Part shown: in pieces, positions 41,793 through 50,244 of the stretch
How the letters are laid out: each line of letters begins with the position of its first letter
How positions within the stretch are numbered: the stretch's first letter is position 1
Source: Litoribacter ruber
GTDB taxonomy: Bacteria > Bacteroidota > Bacteroidia > Cytophagales > Cyclobacteriaceae
Length of the DNA stretch: 64,000 nt
Direction: 5' to 3'
Assembly: GCF_018500185.1 (NCBI RefSeq)
Contig: NZ_JAHBGI010000011.1
Coordinates: 46,394 to 110,393 of the forward strand
The notes under the pieces: generated by a model
Databases searched by the model: none
Told to the model about the DNA's origin: nothing
Seen by the model: the letters and a program-made list of their open reading frames with translations, nothing else
Made by a program: the position numbers and the translations under genes

Positions 41793-42361
41793 AACTGTTT
41801 TTCTGTATCCTGCTGATTTTATTGCTGCTTGGTTTTACCAACTGCAGCAATAAATTTAATAAGGCTCCCAAAAACAGTGTGCCCATGAGGACAAAAATTG
41901 ATAAATCTCCCTATGGGGGGTATACTGTAATTTACGACCGAGATAACCAGGTATTTTATGGTGAGTTGATTGGTAGCAGAAACGATACTTTGGTAATTAT
42001 AAACAGCCAGCTCCATCTACTTCCCATGGAAAATATTGCGAGTGGCAAGGTTATTTATTTTCAGCCGTACAATTTTATAAATATTTGGCTTTATTCTTCC
42101 ATCCCCACACTATTGCCCTTGGTGCATATTGCCGAATATGGAGGGGCACCCTTGCTTTTTACGCTCGTTGCCTCCGGATTTAACATGCTTGGCGCGCTTC
42201 CCGCCATGGGGATTGAAAATGAGTTTAAGAATTACCATACTTTTGAGGATGATAGGCTGAGTTTTATGAAGTTTTCCCGTTTTCCGGCAGGCATCCCACC
42301 ACAATTGGACCTCAATCAACTCTCTGCTCCAGAAGGGTTTGGGGTCATGATAAAAGAATAA
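41789..42361 (+). CDS. Small predicted lipoprotein, coupled to the preceding gene
   Basis: 190 residues from the ATG at 41789 (MKLFFCILLI), which overlaps the previous stop. The signal ends LGFTNCSNK, Cys19 being the likely lipid anchor. A beta-rich segment (YGGYTVIYDRDNQVFYGELI) is followed by two moderately hydrophobic patches (about 90-125). It shares the small-hinge style of the 5681 lipoprotein, but no family is recognised. It is the second gene of a two-gene lipoprotein operon. Confidence 0.75.
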   Translation: MKLFFCILLILLLLGFTNCSNKFNKAPKNSVPMRTKIDKSPYGGYTVIYDRDNQVFYGELIGSRNDTLVIINSQLHLLPMENIASGKVIYFQPYNFINIWLYSSIPTLLPLVHIAEYGGAPLLFTLVASGFNMLGALPAMGIENEFKNYHTFEDDRLSFMKFSRFPAGIPPQLDLNQLSAPEGFGVMIKE

Positions 42362-42499
42362 TTTTTACCCGTGAAAATTTACCTTATGGCAGAATTTAAG
42401 TATATTTATTCATGTGTTTTGGTGCAGTCCGGTAAAGTGCCAATTTTTTCCTGCGCACTTTTATGTAGCAAGTTTTAACATCCACTTTTCCTGAGTATT

Positions 42500-43339
42500 A
42501 TGAAAAAAATCCTTGTCCCCACCGATTTCTCCCAAGGTTCCAAAATCGCAACGGAATATGCCTTGGCCATTGCCGAAATGTGCAACACCTCCATCGTTTT
42601 TCTCCACATTGTAGTCACCCCGCTAGACTGGGTCAACCTGCCCCTTGAAAAAGAAAAACTCTATCCCGAGACAAAAGCGGAAATAGCCAATGCGAAACGG
42701 GCTTTGCAAGAGTTGGAAAATAATGCCCATGCTAAGGGGGTGGCAGTAGAGACTAGCCTCCAATTCAACAAAAGCCGGGAGGCCATCGAAGAGCACATCA
42801 TTAAGGGTGAATTTGACTTGGTGGTAATGGGTTCGCATGGCGCAAGAGGCATCAGGGAATTCATGATTGGGTCAAATGCGCAAAAGGTAATCCGAAACAG
42901 CGCCGTGCCAGTGCTGGTAGTGAAAACCCCGCCGGATGAATACACTTTCAGAAACATAGTTTTTGCATCCACCTACCAAGATGGGCATATAGCTAGCTTT
43001 CAGAAGATCATTGAGCTAGGAGAAAATCTTGCCGCTCCCATACACCTTCTTTATATCAATACCCCTTATTACTTCAAGGAGACGGAAGATATGGAGTATA
43101 TGTTGAATAGCTTTGCTGAAGGCTTTCCCAACAACAATTTCCAAAAGCATATTTATAATGCCTTCAATGAAGAGCGGGGCATCAGTAATTTTATGACCAA
43201 CAAAGGGATGGATGTGCTGGCGATTGCGACAGAAGGTAAGTCGAGCATCAAACAGCTTTTTTCACCGAGCTTGACAGAAAGCCTGATCAACCACCTTGAC
43301 AATCCGATATTGACGCTTAACTTAAGTAAAATCCAATGA
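42500..43339 (+). CDS. Universal stress protein with two UspA domains
   Basis: 279 residues, two tandem UspA-like units. The first (about 1-142) has the ATP-binding motif MGSHGARGIREFMIGSNAQK followed by VPVLVVK. The second (about 150-279) is more divergent and its ATP motif is degraded (ATEGKSSIKQLFSPSLTES), so nucleotide binding may be limited to the first. Tandem Usp proteins of this length are common in Bacteroidota and accumulate under starvation or oxidative stress. Monocistronic, with a long stem terminator at its stop codon. Confidence 0.9.
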   Translation: MKKILVPTDFSQGSKIATEYALAIAEMCNTSIVFLHIVVTPLDWVNLPLEKEKLYPETKAEIANAKRALQELENNAHAKGVAVETSLQFNKSREAIEEHIIKGEFDLVVMGSHGARGIREFMIGSNAQKVIRNSAVPVLVVKTPPDEYTFRNIVFASTYQDGHIASFQKIIELGENLAAPIHLLYINTPYYFKETEDMEYMLNSFAEGFPNNNFQKHIYNAFNEERGISNFMTNKGMDVLAIATEGKSSIKQLFSPSLTESLINHLDNPILTLNLSKIQ

Positions 43340-43383
43340 GGGAAAAAGTAAGGGGATTTAATATCCCCTTACTTTTTCCCTCA
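43337..43383. terminator. 21-bp perfect hairpin shared by convergent genes
   Basis: TGAGGGAAAAAGTAAGGGGAT (43337-43357) is exactly complementary to 43363-43383 across a 5-nt loop (TTAAT); this sequence is one arm only. The left arm contains the universal-stress-gene stop and the loop contains the stop of the convergent barrel gene. It ends transcription of both genes; the T-rich parts lie inside the stem arms. Confidence 0.88.
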
Positions 43384-43960
43384 GGTTTTCCCAAACGTTA
43401 CCTCTCTGGTTGCGTTTCTTCATCCGCTGTCTCTGGCGTTGCTTCTTTTTCTGCTCTTTACTTTTCACAATGACATGTCGGGCCGAAATGCCTACTTGGC
43501 CGCTGTACCAAGGTGTTCTGGACCCCACGATGTTAACATTGGGCTTATAATCCAGGCTAATATTGGTTCGCAGCAGGGTCATTTCGACTCCTAAGATTAA
43601 TTCAGCATTCAGGGTGTTATTACCATAGGTGGTTACGATTTCCCGTGTTTCCGGATTCCGGTGGGTGCTTTCTTCCCAGCCAAAGCCTACCCCGGTGCCA
43701 TAATAATAATTAAACCTCCTGGAAATTATCCGGGAATGCTTTTGTACCAAAGCGTGAAAGGTAGTGTTGTTGTTAAAATCCGTTTGGGCTATACCTTCAA
43801 GGGTGAAATTGTCAAATACCCGCTGCTGCACACTAAGGCCGATAGTCCGGTGGTTTTTGTTGCTTCCCAGCCTTAGGCCGGCAGATGTGCCATAGCTCTG
43901 CGCCCAGGTATCAGCTCCTTGGAAAAAAAATATACCCATCAACACCCAAATCCACTTCAT
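43358..43960 (-). CDS. Predicted outer-membrane barrel protein with a Lys/Arg-rich tail
   Basis: About 200 residues from the ATG at 43960 (MKWIWVLMGI); a TTG 9 bp upstream is less likely. A signal peptide ends GADTWAQ. Beta-rich body with alternating aromatics (RFNYYYGTGVGFGW, LNAELILGVEMTLLRTNISLDY in pieces). The last about 35 residues are strikingly basic: KSKEQKKKQRQRQRMKKRNQ, ending VRGY. Such a tail is unusual for a barrel and might bind LPS or peptidoglycan. The final codons lie in the shared terminator hairpin. Family not recognised. Confidence 0.68.
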   Translation of the reverse strand: MKWIWVLMGIFFFQGADTWAQSYGTSAGLRLGSNKNHRTIGLSVQQRVFDNFTLEGIAQTDFNNNTTFHALVQKHSRIISRRFNYYYGTGVGFGWEESTHRNPETREIVTTYGNNTLNAELILGVEMTLLRTNISLDYKPNVNIVGSRTPWYSGQVGISARHVIVKSKEQKKKQRQRQRMKKRNQRGNVWENLREKVRGY

Positions 43961-44027
43961 AAAAATCAAGTTAGCCTATAATTATCTACACATACGCATA
44001 GTATGATGTAATTATACTTCCCAACGC

Positions 44028-44546
44028 TCAATATTCATAATTAATATCAAAGGAGGCCAAGTAGTTTTTCGTTTCCAGTAGAATTTGGTTTTCTTGGTCA
44101 ATCCATTCTTCGGTACTTTTGTCGGTAAGAGGTTTCCAATTTTTATCAGCCCAAACCTTCATCTTGTTATCCTCGATGATGAAATGGCCCCGAGGGTTAT
44201 CCACGGCCAATAACTGCTGATTTTGGAAATAATAGACAAACTTGCCTTCAGGCCGGTCTACCTCCATTACTACTGGCCAGCTTTCTCCGTCTGACCGTAA
44301 TACCAATAATTCTTGCTGTCCCAGTGAATCCTGTTTTTCCTGCTCCTTGGCATCCAAAGCCGAATGGGCGGCCGATAGCATCTGTTCCAACTTGGGCTTA
44401 ATCTCTGAAACCGTGCGCTCCTCTCCGCCATTGGTTACCGTATCCATTGGTTCGTTGGACGGCATGGGAGCCTCAGAGCTGGTTTGCGGGGCCTGGCAGC
44501 CAATCATGACCGCCAAAATCAGCCCGGTGATAAAATTCTTATTCAT
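44028..44546 (-). CDS. Predicted lipoprotein of unknown function
   Basis: 172 residues. The signal ends MIGCQAPQ, with Cys17 as lipid anchor, followed by a low-complexity Ser/Pro/Glu linker, a short helical stretch (PKLEQMLSAAHSALDAKEQEK) and a C-terminal domain of about 90 residues with strand-like sequence (EGKFVYYFQNQQLLAV, HFIIEDNKMKVWADKNW). No named family. It stands alone between two convergent/divergent neighbours; the start ATG at 44546 is clear. Confidence 0.72.
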   Translation of the reverse strand: MNKNFITGLILAVMIGCQAPQTSSEAPMPSNEPMDTVTNGGEERTVSEIKPKLEQMLSAAHSALDAKEQEKQDSLGQQELLVLRSDGESWPVVMEVDRPEGKFVYYFQNQQLLAVDNPRGHFIIEDNKMKVWADKNWKPLTDKSTEEWIDQENQILLETKNYLASFDINYEY

Positions 44547-44690
44547 ACGTCAATGGTAATCTCATATCAATGTACAGTTTATTATCCTTTAAAATCAATC
44601 CAAAATGCCAAAACTGAGAAAAAATATTTTTGGATTCTTTTTTGATATGTAAATAAGCCTAACCTTAATTATTGGAAAAACCTCTTTAGG

Positions 44691-45437
44691 ATGAAATTGG
44701 ACAAGAAAGTAGTGATTGTAACGGGAGCCTCAAGCGGCATAGGTGAGGCCATTTGTTTCAAATTGGCCGAGGAAGGTGCCACTGTGGTGATGGGTGCTAG
44801 GCGCGAAGATATACTGGAGCAAAACTGTGAAAAAATCAACCAGCGTGGAGGCAATGCCTGCTATGTTCCTACCGATGTGACCTTTAGGGGAGATTTGGAA
44901 AGAATAGTAAAATTCACCCTGGACAAGTTCGGTAGGATCGATGTGATGATCAATAATGCCGGGGTGATGCCATTATCCTATTTTGAAAGCTTGGACCATG
45001 ATGGCTGGGATGCCATGGTGGACACCAATTTTAAAGGCGTGATCTATGGCTGCGGCGCCGTGCTGCCGGCTTTTTTGGACCAAGGTGATGGGCATATCAT
45101 CAACATTTCCTCAGATGCCGCCCTGAAAACCTTTCCGGGTGGGTCGGTGTACACCGCCACCAAAGCTGCTGTAAATGTATTTACCGAAGGACTAAGAGCC
45201 GAGCTATCGGCAAGCAAGGGTATCAGGGTAACCTGTGTGATGCCAGGGGCGACCATTTCCGAGATTTCCTCAACGATAGAAGATCCTAAAGTGATTGAAA
45301 ACCGAAAGATAAGCGGGATGGATGAGATGAGGATGTTGCTCCCAGAAGATGTGGCCGGCACTGTTTTATATGCCATTTGCGCCAGCAAGAGAGCCAATGT
45401 AAATGAAATAATTGTCAGACCTACAGATCAGGCTTAA
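44691..45437 (+). CDS. Short-chain dehydrogenase/reductase (YdfG-like)
   Basis: 248-residue NADP-dependent oxidoreductase. TGASSGIG is at residues 11-18, an Arg-rich GARRED after strand 2 (residues 35-40) indicates NADP preference, NNAG is at 88-91, Ser140/141 and Tyr154-x3-Lys158 (YTATK) are catalytic. The later block ASKGIRVTCVMPGATISEI is typical of the group of YdfG/clavulanate-dehydrogenase-like enzymes that reduce short carbonyl compounds. It overlaps the convergent Rieske gene by 4 bp at the 3' end and has no evident pathway partner. Confidence 0.88.
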   Translation: MKLDKKVVIVTGASSGIGEAICFKLAEEGATVVMGARREDILEQNCEKINQRGGNACYVPTDVTFRGDLERIVKFTLDKFGRIDVMINNAGVMPLSYFESLDHDGWDAMVDTNFKGVIYGCGAVLPAFLDQGDGHIINISSDAALKTFPGGSVYTATKAAVNVFTEGLRAELSASKGIRVTCVMPGATISEISSTIEDPKVIENRKISGMDEMRMLLPEDVAGTVLYAICASKRANVNEIIVRPTDQA

Positions 45438-45760
45438 ATCAAAATATTTATTCCTTCGTCTGTCAATTCCGCAGAAAAGACCTTCAGATCTGGGCAATTA
45501 CCCCCGGATCTGAGGTCGCCTGTATGCAGGTCAAAGCGGTAATGGTGGAGGGGGCAAATGACTTCCTCAAATCCGTTAATCTTTCCATCAGCCAAAGATG
45601 CGGATTGATGGGGACACAAATGCTGAAAGGCAAAGACTTTTTCCCCCACTCTAGCCAGGCAAACCAAATCACTGCCCAGTTGAACTTTTCGTATGGCCCG
45701 CTCGGGGAGCATGCTGAGTGCGGAAGCCCTATCGGTACCCAACGTAAATTTCTTAGACAT
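45434..45760 (-). CDS. Rieske [2Fe-2S] ferredoxin-like protein
   Basis: 108-residue soluble Rieske protein. The cluster ligands are Cys49-x-His51 in HLCPHQSAS and Cys69-x2-His72 in VICPLHHYRFD, spaced as in NirD/BphF-type ferredoxins, with no membrane segment. It probably carries electrons to a partner oxygenase or reductase that is not next to it. It overlaps the VTT membrane gene upstream by 8 bp (so is co-transcribed) and ends inside the convergent SDR gene end by 4 bp. Confidence 0.92.
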   Translation of the reverse strand: MSKKFTLGTDRASALSMLPERAIRKVQLGSDLVCLARVGEKVFAFQHLCPHQSASLADGKINGFEEVICPLHHYRFDLHTGDLRSGGNCPDLKVFSAELTDEGINILI

Positions 45761-46361
45761 AGCGGAGCTCGTCTATGTGCCAAAGGATCACTCCGTAAAT
45801 TATAAATCTGGCCACCCGCCATAGACTGTATCTCAGGTACTTTTTGCGGTTATATGCTGAGGCACCACCCATTAGACAGATTATCCCAAAAGGAAGTGGG
45901 CTCAAGGCAGCCACTATGATCAGAAAACCTCCATATTCACGGAATAGCTTGTCGTATTTGGAGAAAAATTTGAGCTTAATAGCTCTGAATTTCTGATTGT
46001 TTCGCAAGTTTCTACCTACCGTGTAAAGCAGAAAACCTGCAGCATAGGAGATCAAGGAGAGAAATAGCACCTTGAACATAAAGTGCAAAAATGTACCATC
46101 TTGCAATGCCCAAATTATGAAAATTTCTGGTGGCAACAGGCCGGATAAGCCTTCAGAGGCGATAAAAATAGAAATAATTAAAGTGACTCTTCCAAAAAAA
46201 GGCTGTAACCAAGCAAAGCGCTCGGCATCTATGGTTTTGCCTGCGATGATGAATGTCCCGATCAGCAGGGCAAACATAGCGAGACCTTTGATGATGTTTT
46301 TAATTAAATAAGCTCTTTTCTCTTTTTGAGAATGAACTCGTAGTTCCTGTTCCATTAACAT
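45753..46361 (-). CDS. VTT/DedA-like inner-membrane protein
   Basis: About 202 residues from the ATG at 46361 (MLMEQELR; 46355 is also possible); the TTG at 46400 is unlikely. Four to five hydrophobic segments and the motif EGLSGLLPPEIFIIWAL, then YGGFLIIVAALSPLPFGIICL and a final YLRYSLWRVARFIIYG are the re-entrant loop and helix pattern of VTT (SNARE-associated/DedA) proteins. DedA homologues are undecaprenyl-phosphate flippases; whether this distant member does the same is not known. Co-transcribed with the Rieske gene. Confidence 0.78.
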   Translation of the reverse strand: MLMEQELRVHSQKEKRAYLIKNIIKGLAMFALLIGTFIIAGKTIDAERFAWLQPFFGRVTLIISIFIASEGLSGLLPPEIFIIWALQDGTFLHFMFKVLFLSLISYAAGFLLYTVGRNLRNNQKFRAIKLKFFSKYDKLFREYGGFLIIVAALSPLPFGIICLMGGASAYNRKKYLRYSLWRVARFIIYGVILWHIDELRYV

Positions 46362-46542
46362 TTTAAAAATAATTCCAATTTTTAATCCTTGGAGAAACAA
46401 AGTAAATTAGCATAAGGTTGCCTGTAAGGCTTTTAATCTATTTTGCCTAAGTGCAAGTTCCGCACCATAAGAGGTCAGCCTGCCAAGATTTATTTGACGC
46501 TGCAAAGAAACAATTATTTTTAACCAAATAACCTTTAATATC

Positions 46543-47280
46543 ATGACAAGATTACTATTAATAGCTTTATTTATGATTAGTGGACTGGCATATGGTCAGG
46601 ATTTGGAAGGAGCGTGGAGGTTGACTCATGTAAATGGACAGGACATGCCTCAACATGAATTCGTCAAAATTTACCAAGATGGGTATTTTGCCTTTGGAGC
46701 AAAAGAAAAAGAAGGGGACAAGTTCCACAGTGCCGGTGGCGGGGAGTTTGAACTTGATGGCAGTAGCTATTCGGAAACCTTTGACTTCCATACCGACAAC
46801 GAAGGCCTCATTGGCACCTCCAATTCCCATCAGGTGGACTGGGTAGAAGGCAAGTTGGTGATCACTGGCCAGGATGATGGTAGGGAGAGAATTGAAATTT
46901 GGGAGAAAATCAGTGACGACAGGGATGACCTTACCGGAAACTGGGTTTTCACCGGCCGTCAAAACAACGGTGAAATGAGCCGATCTACGCCTGGAGCTAG
47001 AAGAACAGTAAAAATCCTCGGTGGGGGTCGATTCCAATGGATTGCTTTCAACTCAGAGACCAAGCAGTTTATGGGCACAGGGGGAGGAACTTATTCTGCT
47101 GAAAATGGCAAATACACGGAGAACATTGAATTTTTCTCCAGAGATGATAGCCGAGTGGGCGCCAGTTTGGAGTTTGATTATGAAGTGAAAGATGGCGAAT
47201 GGCACCACAGCGGCAAAAGCTCCAAAGGTGACCCTATTTACGAAATCTGGTCTCCCTACAAAGAAGCGTATAAAAAATAA
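46543..47280 (+). CDS. Secreted protein with two lipocalin-like repeats
   Basis: 245 residues. Signal peptide cut after LAYGQ, then two homologous units of about 110 residues: the first begins DLEGAWRLTHVNGQ and ends ERIEIWEKI; the second begins DLTGNWVFTGRQNN and ends PIYEIWSP. Each contains a GGG-type turn after a YF/FQW strand (GYFAFGAKEKEGDKFHSAGGG; FQWIAFN...GTGGGTYS). Such small secreted beta-sandwich or lipocalin-like proteins are common in Bacteroidota. Ligand and role are unknown. Confidence 0.72.
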   Translation: MTRLLLIALFMISGLAYGQDLEGAWRLTHVNGQDMPQHEFVKIYQDGYFAFGAKEKEGDKFHSAGGGEFELDGSSYSETFDFHTDNEGLIGTSNSHQVDWVEGKLVITGQDDGRERIEIWEKISDDRDDLTGNWVFTGRQNNGEMSRSTPGARRTVKILGGGRFQWIAFNSETKQFMGTGGGTYSAENGKYTENIEFFSRDDSRVGASLEFDYEVKDGEWHHSGKSSKGDPIYEIWSPYKEAYKK

Positions 47281-47328
47281 GTATTGCCGGGTTTCACTAT
47301 TTGATACCTGCCTGCTTAAATTTGCTTT

Positions 47329-47841
47329 ATGATAGCTGAAAACAACAAAGTAGTGAGTGTGGCCTATGAGCTACATGTGGATGATGGCGAAAACGGGAAA
47401 GAATTCCGTGAAAAAGTAACTAAGGAAGAACCTTTTCCTTTTCTTTTTGGAGCTGACAATATTCTGCCAAAGCTTGAAGAAGCGATCTCCGGCAAAACTG
47501 TTGGAGATTCTTTTGAAGTTTTTATTGATTTTGAAAACGGCTATGGCGACTATGACGAGGCCAGAAAAGTGATCATCCCGAAATCCAATTTTAAAGAACA
47601 GAACAAAAAAAATAAAGGCCTGCTGAAAGTCGGAAATGTGATCCCGATGAAAGATGACAAGGGCAATCGTCTGAGAGGGGAAATTTTAAAGGTGGATTAT
47701 AAAGGTGTCCATATGGACTTTAATTCCCCGCTGGCGGGTTACGATCTTTATTTCAAAGGTGAGATCGTAGCTATCCGTGATGCAGAACCTGAGGAACTCG
47801 AGCATGGACACGTGCATGGCCCAGGAGGTCACCAACATTGA
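47329..47841 (+). CDS. SlyD-like FKBP-type peptidyl-prolyl isomerase
   Basis: 170-residue cytoplasmic isomerase/chaperone. The FKBP half carries FPFLFGADNILPKLEEAISGK and VFIDFENGYGDYD, and the insert-in-flap region (about 75-130) is present as in SlyD. The C-terminus is His-rich (EHGHVHGPGGHQH), the metal-binding tail of SlyD in shortened form. FNSPLAGYDLYFKGEIV closes the FKBP fold. It probably assists folding of proline-containing or metal proteins. Followed 10 bp later by a clear terminator. Confidence 0.9.
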   Translation: MIAENNKVVSVAYELHVDDGENGKEFREKVTKEEPFPFLFGADNILPKLEEAISGKTVGDSFEVFIDFENGYGDYDEARKVIIPKSNFKEQNKKNKGLLKVGNVIPMKDDKGNRLRGEILKVDYKGVHMDFNSPLAGYDLYFKGEIVAIRDAEPEELEHGHVHGPGGHQH

Positions 47842-47850
47842 TAAATTTAT

Positions 47851-47877
47851 AAAAGACGGCTCAGGGCCGTCTTTTTT
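47851..47877 (+). terminator. Terminator after the SlyD-like gene
   Basis: AAAAGACGGC, loop TCAGG, GCCGTCTTTT and further T residues: a 10-bp perfect stem with a T-run, 9 bp after the stop codon. Confidence 0.92.
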
Positions 47878-47922
47878 GCTTCTCCCACGAAACCTTTTCG
47901 CTTAATTAATATTGAGTATTAT

Positions 47923-50184
47923 ATGAAATTTTACAAAATTACTTTTTTCCTTTTGCTCTTTCTGGCGCCTATCACGCTATTAGCCCAAGAAGTCCAGTTA
48001 GTCATTTTAGATAAGGATACACGTGAAACACTCCCCGGAGCAACTTTGCAGGCCGAAAATCTGGAAACCCAAGTTTCGAATAATAATGGATTAATAAGTT
48101 TTACACCCGCCCAGAACTACTTTGTAAAGGTGAGTCATGTGGCTTACGAAAGCCAAAGCTTCCAGCTGAGGCCAGGGATGACAAGGGAGGTGCTGCTAGA
48201 AAGAAAAAGCACCGCTTTAGGTGAGGTAGTGGTGTCGGCATTTGAGACAGACAGGCCACTGCTTGAACAGGGTGCGGCCATTAGCAGGGTGTCTGAAGCG
48301 GATCTTTATAGATTCAATGAAAGATCAATCGTTCAGGCTTTCAACACCAAGCCAGGCATTAGAGTAGAGGAAAGGGCGCCCGCAAGTTATAGGATTTCTA
48401 TCCGGGGGAGTGCCTTGAGATCTCCTTTTGGAGTAAGAAATGTAAAGGTCTATTGGAATGACATGCCTTTTACCTTTCCTGATGGCACTACGCCCCTGAA
48501 TCTGCTGGATCTTTCGAACATCCAAAATTCCGAAATCATCAAAGGTCCAGCTGGAAGCATTTATGGAGCAGGAAATGGTGGGGTCATTAATCTACAGAGC
48601 CTGCAACAGCCCAATCAAAACAAAATCAGCTCAGAGCTGGGTTTTGGCGATTTTGGAATGCTTCGGTATAGGTTTGCCGTAGATCAGCGCACTGAAAATG
48701 GAGGGATCAGCGCTTCTTATGTGCACCAGCAATCTGATGGCTATCGAGACCACAGTGCTGTTGACCGCAAGGTTTTCCAATTGGGAGGGCATTTTTCCCC
48801 ATCTGCCAAACAAACCATTTCTACCAACATTCTTTACAGTGACCTAAATTATCAGATTCCTGGTGCACTGACTGAGGGGCAGCTTTTGGAAAATCCGCAA
48901 ATGGCCAGACCGGGTTCCGTTGAGCAAAATTCCTCTATCGCCCAAAAATCCCTTTATGCAGGAGTCACGCATTCCTATCAGATTTTGGAAAACCTGGAAA
49001 ATGTCACCAGTGCATACGTGCAGACCAGTGAATTTGAAAACCCTTTCATATTGGATTACAAGCGGGAATTGCAGCATAGTTACGGAGGAAGGACCAAATT
49101 TGTCTTTCAGGACCAATTGGGCTCGGTGGGCTTGAGGTTGATAGCGGGTGGGGAATACCAATATGGCAAGACAGCTGCCCAGAACTTTGGCAACCGTGAT
49201 GGGGTGGCCGATACGGTGAGGTTTGCTGATGACCTGATTACCACACAGGGTTTCTTGTTTCAGCAAGCGGAATTTGAGCTTCCCTCTGATTTGATTTTGA
49301 CGTTGGCATTTAGTGAAAATTTTTCCCGGTATGACATAAACAGAAGTATTGATGCACAAACCGGAGTGCCATCGGGTGCCGAAAGGAGATTTGACCCGGT
49401 GATCATTCCCAGAATTGCAGTGGTGAAGAGGATTGGAAACAATGCTGCAGTGCATGCCAGCGTCAGTTCAGGATTTTCCCCGCCTACCATTGCCGAGGTG
49501 CGGACCAACGAGGGCTCCATCAATTTGGACCTCGATGCCGAAAGAGGGGTAAATTATGAGGCAGGTTATAGAGCCGGTTGGTGGCAAGGCAGGGTAAACC
49601 TGGATGCCAGCTTATTTTATTTCCGACTGGACCAGACTATCACTTCCTTTACCAATGAGCAGGGGGTGGTGTTGTTTAGAAATGCCGGTGCGACTGACCA
49701 AAGGGGTATAGAGGCCCTGCTGGATTATACCTTGGTGCAAAATCCCAATGCTTTCCTTTCCAACCTGAAATTTACCCATGCCTTTACTGGTCATTATTTC
49801 GAATTCAGGAACTACGAAAGCGGGGGGAATGATTTTTCCGGAAATAAGCTGACGGGGGTTGCCCCAAATAGTTTGGTTAACCAGTTTGATTTGACTACCA
49901 GTTTGGGATTCTACTTGAATCTCACCCACCATTTCGTGGATGAGATTCCATTGAATGATGGCAACACGGTCTTTCAGGAGGCTTACAATCTGGTAAGTGC
50001 CAGATTGGGATGGAGGAAAACTTTCATCAATAGATGGGATCTGGAAGTCTATGCTGGTGGCGAAAACTTGCTCGATGAATCGTATAGTTTGGGAAATGAT
50101 TTGAATGCCTTTGCCGGCAGGTACTACCAACCTGCTCCGGGAAGGAATTATTTTGGCGGTCTAAAAGTTGGATTTAGATATTGA
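47923..50184 (+). CDS. TonB-dependent outer-membrane receptor
   Basis: 753-residue receptor for active uptake across the outer membrane. Signal peptide ends LLAQE, then a carboxypeptidase-like regulatory domain (about 24-95), the plug (ISIRGSALRSPFGVRNVKV, then EIIKGPAGSIYGAGNGGVIN) and a 22-strand-type barrel ending NYFGGLKVGFRY with an aromatic last residue. No SusD gene is adjacent, so this is not a glycan locus; the motif set is of the iron/cobalamin/copper group but the ligand is unknown. Monocistronic, with a terminator upstream from the previous gene. Confidence 0.92.
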   Translation: MKFYKITFFLLLFLAPITLLAQEVQLVILDKDTRETLPGATLQAENLETQVSNNNGLISFTPAQNYFVKVSHVAYESQSFQLRPGMTREVLLERKSTALGEVVVSAFETDRPLLEQGAAISRVSEADLYRFNERSIVQAFNTKPGIRVEERAPASYRISIRGSALRSPFGVRNVKVYWNDMPFTFPDGTTPLNLLDLSNIQNSEIIKGPAGSIYGAGNGGVINLQSLQQPNQNKISSELGFGDFGMLRYRFAVDQRTENGGISASYVHQQSDGYRDHSAVDRKVFQLGGHFSPSAKQTISTNILYSDLNYQIPGALTEGQLLENPQMARPGSVEQNSSIAQKSLYAGVTHSYQILENLENVTSAYVQTSEFENPFILDYKRELQHSYGGRTKFVFQDQLGSVGLRLIAGGEYQYGKTAAQNFGNRDGVADTVRFADDLITTQGFLFQQAEFELPSDLILTLAFSENFSRYDINRSIDAQTGVPSGAERRFDPVIIPRIAVVKRIGNNAAVHASVSSGFSPPTIAEVRTNEGSINLDLDAERGVNYEAGYRAGWWQGRVNLDASLFYFRLDQTITSFTNEQGVVLFRNAGATDQRGIEALLDYTLVQNPNAFLSNLKFTHAFTGHYFEFRNYESGGNDFSGNKLTGVAPNSLVNQFDLTTSLGFYLNLTHHFVDEIPLNDGNTVFQEAYNLVSARLGWRKTFINRWDLEVYAGGENLLDESYSLGNDLNAFAGRYYQPAPGRNYFGGLKVGFRY

Positions 50185-50244
50185 CAGAGTTTTGGATCGA
50201 ATGAAAATTTGATATTTTGCTGAATAGAAAAATATAATGACTTT

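Noticed and set aside
47317..47324. TAAATTTG as promoter of the SlyD-like gene
   Set aside because: A start site from this element would lie at or inside the start codon, so it is unlikely to be the working promoter.
48015..48030. GGATACACGTGAAACA, a parS-like word in the TonB receptor gene
   Set aside because: Three mismatches to the 16-bp consensus and 31 kb from the cluster; not above background.
48844..50130. Minus-strand frames of 203, 87 and 172 codons opposite the TonB receptor
   Set aside because: Shadow frames of a convincing receptor gene with plug and barrel motifs.
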